Source: an uncultured Clostridia bacterium
GTDB lineage: Bacteria; Bacillota; Clostridia; Oscillospirales; CAG-272
Reading direction: 5' to 3'
Assembly (NCBI GenBank): GCA_946641795.1
Contig: CAMPBZ010000034.1
Span: 1-9,340, forward strand
Length of the DNA stretch: 9,340 nt
Under the pieces are notes generated by a model. It had not been told where the DNA came from. It saw nothing but the letters and a program-made list of their open reading frames with translations, and ran no database searches. Positions 5,257 through 9,340 of the stretch are shown here, piece by piece; position 1 is the stretch's first letter, and every line of letters begins with the position of its first letter. A program made the position numbers and the translations under genes.

Positions 5257-6990
5257 TTATTTTTCGGTTTTTGTTTCGGTTTCTTTCGTTTCGGTCGTGT
5301 CGTTATTCCCGGCGGAAGCATAGCTGGAATAGGATTTATAACGGCTGTAATGACCGTACCGGTAATAGCGGTAGTAGTGGCTGTATTTGGTATAACCCTC
5401 GGTGCGTTCGGGATGCACATCGGTAACCACATAGCCGAAGATTTTGGCGTTCTTGCTGATAATGGTATCGGTGGTGTCGCGCAGCAGGCGGCTGTCGGTA
5501 TAGCCGGAGCGAACCACGTAGATATACCCGGAAATCTCTTCCGAAATGGCAAACATATCGGCAACTTCGCCAACCGGAGGCAGGTCGATCAGAATATAGT
5601 CATATTCCGATTTCCACTGCTGCATAACCTCTTTCATGCGCGGGCTGGAAAGCAGGTCGATGGGGTTGGGCGGAATGGTACCGGAGGTAATGACATCGAG
5701 CTGACCGAAGGAGTGCTTCAAATCGGCCTCGGCCACTTCCATTCCGGCGAGCAGGTTGCTCAAACCGATCTTGTTTTGCAGCGAGAAGATCTTGTGGATC
5801 ATCGGGCGGCGCATATCGCCGTCCACCAGCAAAATCTTTTTATCGTACAGCTTGGAAAGCGATACGGCAAGGTTTGCAATAACGAAGGACTTACCACTGC
5901 CCGCAATGGAGGAGGCGATACCAATGGTGCATCCCTTTTCGCCGGCGGCGCAGAAGGTGACGTTGGTACGCAGCTCGTGGAAGCCTTCCTGCACGCGGAA
6001 CGGCGCTTTCTCACGCAAGATCAGCTTTTGATCCACGTGGGTACCCAAACGGTCGGCCTTCATTTGCGCTCTGCGGCCCCACTTCTTTTCTTCTTCCAGC
6101 GTCCAGTGCTCGATGGTGCCGATGACCGAATACTTGGGAGAAATGGCCTTGATATCCGCCGCCGAGTAAATGGTGGTGTTCATAATAACGGCCAGCAGGA
6201 AAATGCCGTAAATGGCAACCGCTACGAAAATGGTGATGAACAGCGGGTAACGGTAAATATCCGAAATGCTGTTTTCCAAATCGCCCATGCGCGCCGTTTG
6301 AATGACCTTCATCGTTTTGGATTCGTGCGTCAGCGACATTGCGTCTGGCTGGTTGTTGATGTCGTCGCAGAAGCGCGGCAACCAGTCTTCCATTGCCATA
6401 GCAACGTAGTAGTTCAGCTCTTTATTGGGGCCGGAAATTTTGACTTTCAATACGGCACCGTCGTTGGTGGCGGTGATCATACGCAAAATTTGGCTTTTGG
6501 AAATATTTTCGATAGATTTCGTGGCTTTCGCATTGATCACACTGTCGATTTTATCCTGGATCAGATCGGTCAGCCGGTTGGCATCGCCTTCCGCATCCGA
6601 AATCATCTTCTGCACGTCCTTGTTGGAAACGCCGACGTCCTTGTTATAGTACTTGGAATACTCGCCCGTTCTCAAAACCGTGCTGATCTTGTTGGCAAGT
6701 TCATCACTGGTGGGCGCCACCTTGGAAATGACCTCCGCCATGGATTCGGCGCCGTCGATCTGCGCGCTGGAATACAGGCTGGTGGTGGTTGCCACGTTGG
6801 AAATATAGAAATAGGAGGAGGAGGAATATTGCTGGGTAAAACTCCGTCTGAAATACCAGAGCGAGAGACCGCCCAACAAAAGCGCTCCCAGGAGCATCCA
6901 ATACCAGCACCGTTTCAGAACGTCCCACAACAGACGCAGCGAAATACCGGACTGGTTGCCCTCGTTTACGTTTACTTCATTGTTTTCCAT
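5257..6990 (-). CDS. Fused Wzz-type chain-length regulator / bacterial tyrosine (BY) kinase
   Basis: 577-residue membrane protein expected to autophosphorylate on tyrosine and to control polymerisation and export of an extracellular polysaccharide. Helices at about 31-48 and 250-270 bracket an extracytoplasmic Wzz-like domain. The cytoplasmic kinase has Walker A SIAGSGKS (361-368, K367), Walker A' ILLVDGDMRRP (386-396) and Walker B ILIDLPP (466-472). The oligomerisation motif normally ExxRxxR reads EGFHELR (335-341), with His for the first Arg. The tail at 533-557 has 11 tyrosines in 25 residues, then a Thr/Glu/Lys low-complexity end. Firmicutes usually encode the membrane adaptor and kinase as two proteins (CapA/CapB type), so a one-piece enzyme is less common there. 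The start at 6990 has AAAAGGAA upstream. It is monocistronic: own promoter, terminator after it, and no polysaccharide genes next to it. Confidence 0.9.
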   Translation of the reverse strand: MENNEVNVNEGNQSGISLRLLWDVLKRCWYWMLLGALLLGGLSLWYFRRSFTQQYSSSSYFYISNVATTTSLYSSAQIDGAESMAEVISKVAPTSDELANKISTVLRTGEYSKYYNKDVGVSNKDVQKMISDAEGDANRLTDLIQDKIDSVINAKATKSIENISKSQILRMITATNDGAVLKVKISGPNKELNYYVAMAMEDWLPRFCDDINNQPDAMSLTHESKTMKVIQTARMGDLENSISDIYRYPLFITIFVAVAIYGIFLLAVIMNTTIYSAADIKAISPKYSVIGTIEHWTLEEEKKWGRRAQMKADRLGTHVDQKLILREKAPFRVQEGFHELRTNVTFCAAGEKGCTIGIASSIAGSGKSFVIANLAVSLSKLYDKKILLVDGDMRRPMIHKIFSLQNKIGLSNLLAGMEVAEADLKHSFGQLDVITSGTIPPNPIDLLSSPRMKEVMQQWKSEYDYILIDLPPVGEVADMFAISEEISGYIYVVRSGYTDSRLLRDTTDTIISKNAKIFGYVVTDVHPERTEGYTKYSHYYRYYRYGHYSRYKSYSSYASAGNNDTTETKETETKTEK

Positions 6991-7041
6991 TGATCTGTTC
7001 CTTTTCTTTTATCTTTTTTCGTGCTATAAACAACCGATTAT

Positions 7042-7070
7042 ATTCTAACATATAAAACGACGTTTGTCAA
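7042..7070 (-). promoter_or_regulatory. Sigma-A promoter of the tyrosine kinase gene
   Basis: On the minus strand, consensus -35 TTGACA (7065-7070), 17-base spacer, -10 TAGAAT (7042-7047) with an extended TG one base upstream. Predicted start near 7035, giving a purine-rich leader of about 45 bases. It lies about 25 bp beyond the stop of the upstream gene, so the kinase can be expressed independently. Confidence 0.87.
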
Positions 7071-7094
7071 CAGTATTCCGGAAAAATGCGGAAA

Positions 7095-7766
7095 TCATTG
7101 CCCGATCATAGAAAGATACAGCTGTTTTCCTCTTTCGTATTGCTTTTCGTCGGCCGCTTTGCCCAAAACAGTGGGCTTGCCGAGGAGCAGATAGACCGGC
7201 ATTTCTTTTGGAAAAATCGTGCCCAGGGTTTGCTCAAACTGCCGGTAGAACACCGTTTCCTGCAAGAGGACAGCAACCTCGTTCACCGCGCCCTGGGGAA
7301 GGTTTTCGCCAAACGTTTCGGAAAGCGGAACCGCCCGCGAGGCCAGTCCCGCCGTTTCATAAACGTAGGGGCTGACAAGCCAGACCGAGCATTCCCCGGT
7401 GTTGAGATAATTGGTCAGGTCGCGCACGGCGTCGGCGCTGCTTCCATCCGAGCGAACGGTGAAGGTGACCAGCTGAACGGTCTTTTTCCCGTCCCGGTCG
7501 TAATCCTTGGCCAGCGTTTCGCCCAAAGCACCGCAAAGCGCCTCGCGCTCTTCCCCGCTCAAAATCTGATCGCCGGCATACACGAACAGCGCGTCGGATT
7601 TCTCCTTGCCCGCGCACTGCGCCACGCAAACGGTGACGGTAACCAGCACGAACAGGACAAGGATGATATGCCACTTGTAGTGGTACCAAACGTTATCCAG
7701 CCACTTGAAAAAGCCGGAATTTTGCGCCGGGCTCGGGGGATTTTGAATTGGCTCTTTCGGATCCAT
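7095..7766 (-). CDS. Single-pass membrane protein of unknown function
   Basis: 223 residues; family not firmly recognised. A proline-rich cytoplasmic N-terminus (1-20) leads into KWLDNVWYHYKWH (21-33), then one hydrophobic helix (about 34-51) and an extracytoplasmic domain of about 170 residues with no motif I can name. The helix has no lipobox-type cleavage context, so it is most likely a membrane anchor with the C-terminus outside. The aromatic W-Y-H-Y-K-W-H stretch directly before the helix looks familiar from small membrane proteins of gut Clostridia, but I attach no function. The start at 7766 follows a purine-rich AAAGGGG site. It follows greA by 38 bases on the same strand with no clear terminator between, so it is probably co-transcribed with it. 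No terminator is seen after it either, only the kinase promoter. Confidence 0.78.
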   Translation of the reverse strand: MDPKEPIQNPPSPAQNSGFFKWLDNVWYHYKWHIILVLFVLVTVTVCVAQCAGKEKSDALFVYAGDQILSGEEREALCGALGETLAKDYDRDGKKTVQLVTFTVRSDGSSADAVRDLTNYLNTGECSVWLVSPYVYETAGLASRAVPLSETFGENLPQGAVNEVAVLLQETVFYRQFEQTLGTIFPKEMPVYLLLGKPTVLGKAADEKQYERGKQLYLSMIGQ

Positions 7767-7804
7767 CTTCGTTTTCCCCTTTCCTTTTTTTCAATGCTTT
7801 GGAA

Positions 7805-8299
7805 TTATGCGTTGGTTCTGCTGACTTTCAAAACCTTGATGCGGATGGTGCCGCTGGGCGTTTCGATCTCCTTTTCTTCCCCTTCGCGCATTTCCACCAG
7901 ACCTGCGCCGATGGGAGAAAGATCGGAGATTTTGCCCGAAAACGGATCCGCCTCGTTGGAGCCGACCAGCGAATAGGTCACTTCGGATTCGCTTTTTCCG
8001 TCGCTGATGCGTACGGTTACCGTGGAGCCGAGACTGACAACGCTGGAATCGATGCTGGCTTCATCGATGACCACTGCGTTTTCAACCAGTTCTTCCAGCT
8101 CTTTGATGCGTGCCTCGTTAATGCCCTGCTCGTTTCTGGCGGCATCGTACTCGGCGTTTTCGGAAAGGTCGCCGAACGAACGCGCTACGGCAATGTCGTT
8201 TTTAATTTTCTCCCGCAGTTCTCCTTTGCGGTAGTTCAACTCGTTCAAAAGTTCCTGATACCCTTGTTGAGTATAACGTTTTTTCATTTCTTTTGCCAT
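7805..8299 (-). CDS. greA: Transcription elongation factor GreA
   Basis: Cytoplasmic factor that enters the RNA polymerase secondary channel and stimulates cleavage of backtracked transcripts. 164 residues, the usual GreA length. The N-terminal coiled coil (about 10-80) contains DLSENAEYDAARNEQ (44-58), whose D44 and E47 correspond to the tip acidic residues that hold the catalytic Mg2+. The C-terminal FKBP-like domain includes YSLVGSNEADPFSGKISDLSPIG-type sequence near residues 113-135 (VGSNEADP, GKISDLSPIG), diagnostic of GreA/GreB. Start chosen at 8299 (MAKEMKK) with AAGGAG ten bases upstream; an upstream in-frame ATG at 8350 would overlap a hairpin and lacks such a site. It sits 60 bp after the S41 peptidase stop on the same strand. 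Confidence 0.96.
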   Translation of the reverse strand: MAKEMKKRYTQQGYQELLNELNYRKGELREKIKNDIAVARSFGDLSENAEYDAARNEQGINEARIKELEELVENAVVIDEASIDSSVVSLGSTVTVRISDGKSESEVTYSLVGSNEADPFSGKISDLSPIGAGLVEMREGEEKEIETPSGTIRIKVLKVSRTNA

Positions 8300-8331
8300 T
8301 GTAAAGTTTCTCCTTGTTTGTTTTATTTGAA

Positions 8332-8347
8332 ATCCGCCGGAGCGGAT
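8332..8347 (-). other. Small hairpin between S41 peptidase and greA
   Basis: ATCCGC and GCGGAT form a six-base-pair stem around a CGGA loop, 12 bases beyond the peptidase stop on the minus strand. No T-run follows on that strand (it reads TTCAAATAAAAC), so it may be a weak processing or attenuation hairpin, or nothing. No convincing separate greA promoter is visible. Confidence 0.3.
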
Positions 8348-8359
8348 CAAGTGCCGATG

Positions 8360-9340
8360 TTACTGGTTTGCGAGGTAGGCGGCTGCCGCCTGCAATTGCA
8401 AATCCTGCTCCCGGGAAAGCGCCTCTACCGGAACGTTGTGCAACGCTTCCGCGAGTGCGACTTCGTTTTCGGGCGAAAAGCCCTCGTCCTGGTAGGAAAC
8501 GCCGTTTCGCGAAAAGCATTGGTACACGGTAAAGCTGATGTAGCCTTGAAAATCCTTGAACGGGATTGCCATACTGCTTTGCGCCACCCATTTGCCGGCG
8601 GTGGTTTGCCCGAAAGCCGGAGCCACGCCGCATTGCGAAAGCGTTACCGCAAAAAGCTCGGCCGCGCTGAATGTTTTTTCGTTGCAAAGAATTGCAAACG
8701 AAAGCGCCGGGTCAAGATACTGCCCGATCTGCTCCTCGGTTACGGTGCAGGCCTCCTTTTCCCCTTCGTAAGTCCGGGGGAGGCAGGAAACGGGATTGAG
8801 CGTGCCGTTGGCATATTTTTCAAAATAGATCAGATCGCCGTTTTGCAAAAAGCCGGAAAGCGTAGCGGAAAGCGCGATCAAACTGCCGCCGGGATTATCC
8901 CGAAGGTCAAGAACGAACTTGGTTGCGCCCGCCGCACGGCATTCCTCGATGGCCGCGCGGAACTGCGCCGGCGTTTGGAAGGAAAACTCGCGGATGCGAA
9001 CCACCGCAACGCCCGGCACATCCTCCAAAAGGTAGCTGTAAACGGATTGGGATTGCACCGTTTGCCGCAAGCAACTGGCCACCCGCGCCGTTTGCGCCTC
9101 GCCCGCGCCCGAAAGAATGCGCAGGAAGACCTCGGTCCCCTCCTCGCCACGCAGGGCAAGAATGGCCCGGGAATAGCCGCCCAGGTCGGAAACGCTTTGC
9201 AGTTCCTCTTCGGCGTTCCCTACGGCAAGGATCCATTCGCCGGCGGCAAGACCGGCTTGCTGTGCGGGAGAGTTTGCAATGACCGACTGGATCAGGAGCG
9301 CGGGAACGTCCTCTCCTTCGTAGGAAACGGTCGCTTGATC
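8360..9340 (-). CDS. S41-family (C-terminal-processing-type) serine peptidase with PDZ domain, N-terminus outside window
   Basis: The minus-strand frame is open to the window edge, giving 326 C-terminal residues (numbered from the edge). Residues about 9-75 form a PDZ domain (ALLIQSVIANSPAQQAGL, GEWILAVGN), which tethers substrate C-termini. The S41 core follows: VAVVRIREFS (112-121), FVLDLRDNPGG (142-152), then NEKTFSAAELFA, where S225 matches the catalytic Ser of the SASASE-type motif, and GQTTAGKW, where K250 matches the catalytic Lys of TFGKG. Both members of the Ser/Lys dyad are therefore present, although the motifs are divergent (TFSAAE, TAGKW). Such enzymes are exported and act outside the membrane; the signal or anchor would lie beyond the window. 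A GTG at 9082 is not the real start because it would remove the PDZ domain. It is probably first in the greA unit. Confidence 0.9.
   Translation of the reverse strand, partial: DQATVSYEGEDVPALLIQSVIANSPAQQAGLAAGEWILAVGNAEEELQSVSDLGGYSRAILALRGEEGTEVFLRILSGAGEAQTARVASCLRQTVQSQSVYSYLLEDVPGVAVVRIREFSFQTPAQFRAAIEECRAAGATKFVLDLRDNPGGSLIALSATLSGFLQNGDLIYFEKYANGTLNPVSCLPRTYEGEKEACTVTEEQIGQYLDPALSFAILCNEKTFSAAELFAVTLSQCGVAPAFGQTTAGKWVAQSSMAIPFKDFQGYISFTVYQCFSRNGVSYQDEGFSPENEVALAEALHNVPVEALSREQDLQLQAAAAYLANQ

Noticed and set aside
5197..6993. Long plus-strand open frame (598 codons) opposite the tyrosine kinase
   Set aside because: Exact shadow of the kinase gene; composition is rich in His/Gly/Asn/Arg with no recognisable domain, while the minus strand shows Walker motifs and a clear start and promoter.
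7086..7976. Plus-strand open frame of 296 codons opposite greA and the membrane protein gene
   Set aside because: It spans two genes and their gap on the opposite strand, with no domain or ribosome-binding site.
8300..8350. Upstream ATG at 8350 for greA
   Set aside because: The extra 17 residues are not part of GreA and the AAGGAG site lies downstream, before the ATG at 8299.
1..9340. CRISPR arrays, tRNA or rRNA genes, insertion sequences
   Set aside because: No regularly spaced repeats, no cloverleaf or rRNA-like sequence and no transposase or long terminal inverted repeats were seen.

Overview
The window reads as DNA from the Clostridia (Bacillota), probably a gut or anaerobic Oscillospiraceae/Ruminococcaceae-type genome. 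The grounds are strong Gram-positive-style Shine-Dalgarno sites, two near-consensus sigma-A promoters with extended -10 elements, a Fur-family regulator and CopA of the type seen in such genomes, and a small single-pass protein with a WYHYKWH pre-membrane motif. This placement is inference from recognition; no search was run. The window appears to be a composite. Positions 1 to about 1100 are clearly more GC-rich (roughly two-thirds G+C, third positions almost all G or C) than the rest (mid-50s percent by eye).

Layout. (i) 2-1078, plus strand: the C-terminal two-thirds of glutaminyl-tRNA synthetase, cut by the window edge. (ii) 1079-1240: an unidentified open frame with no start codon, ending directly at a perfect 34-bp palindromic terminator (1241-1274). 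(iii) 1274-2538, minus strand: a metal-homeostasis operon of a Fur-family repressor and a polytopic heavy-metal/manganese exporter-like permease, coupled by a GTGA stop/start overlap. It has a textbook promoter flanked by two copies of the inverted repeat TGAGAA-N3-TTCTCA. (iv) 2683-5166, minus: a copper-exporting P1B-ATPase with one heavy-metal-associated (HMA) domain at each end. The C-terminal one carries its own ribosome-binding site and ATG and could be made separately as a CopZ-like chaperone. (v) 5257-6990, minus: a fused Wzz/BY-type tyrosine kinase with a strongly tyrosine-rich tail and its own promoter. (vi) 7095-9340, minus: S41 peptidase (5' end outside the window), greA and a small membrane protein of unknown function, apparently one transcription unit.

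How it fits together. The fur-permease pair and copA form a small metal-efflux neighbourhood. A separate palindrome (TTAGCAATTGCTAA) lies just upstream of copA and differs from the fur operators, so the two units are probably under different control. The kinase is likely a regulator of polysaccharide export, but no polysaccharide genes are visible. The most useful points to re-examine are the compositional break near 1079-1130, the possible second translation product of copA, the paired operators around the fur promoter with the unusual recognition helix of its regulator, and the copA palindrome.
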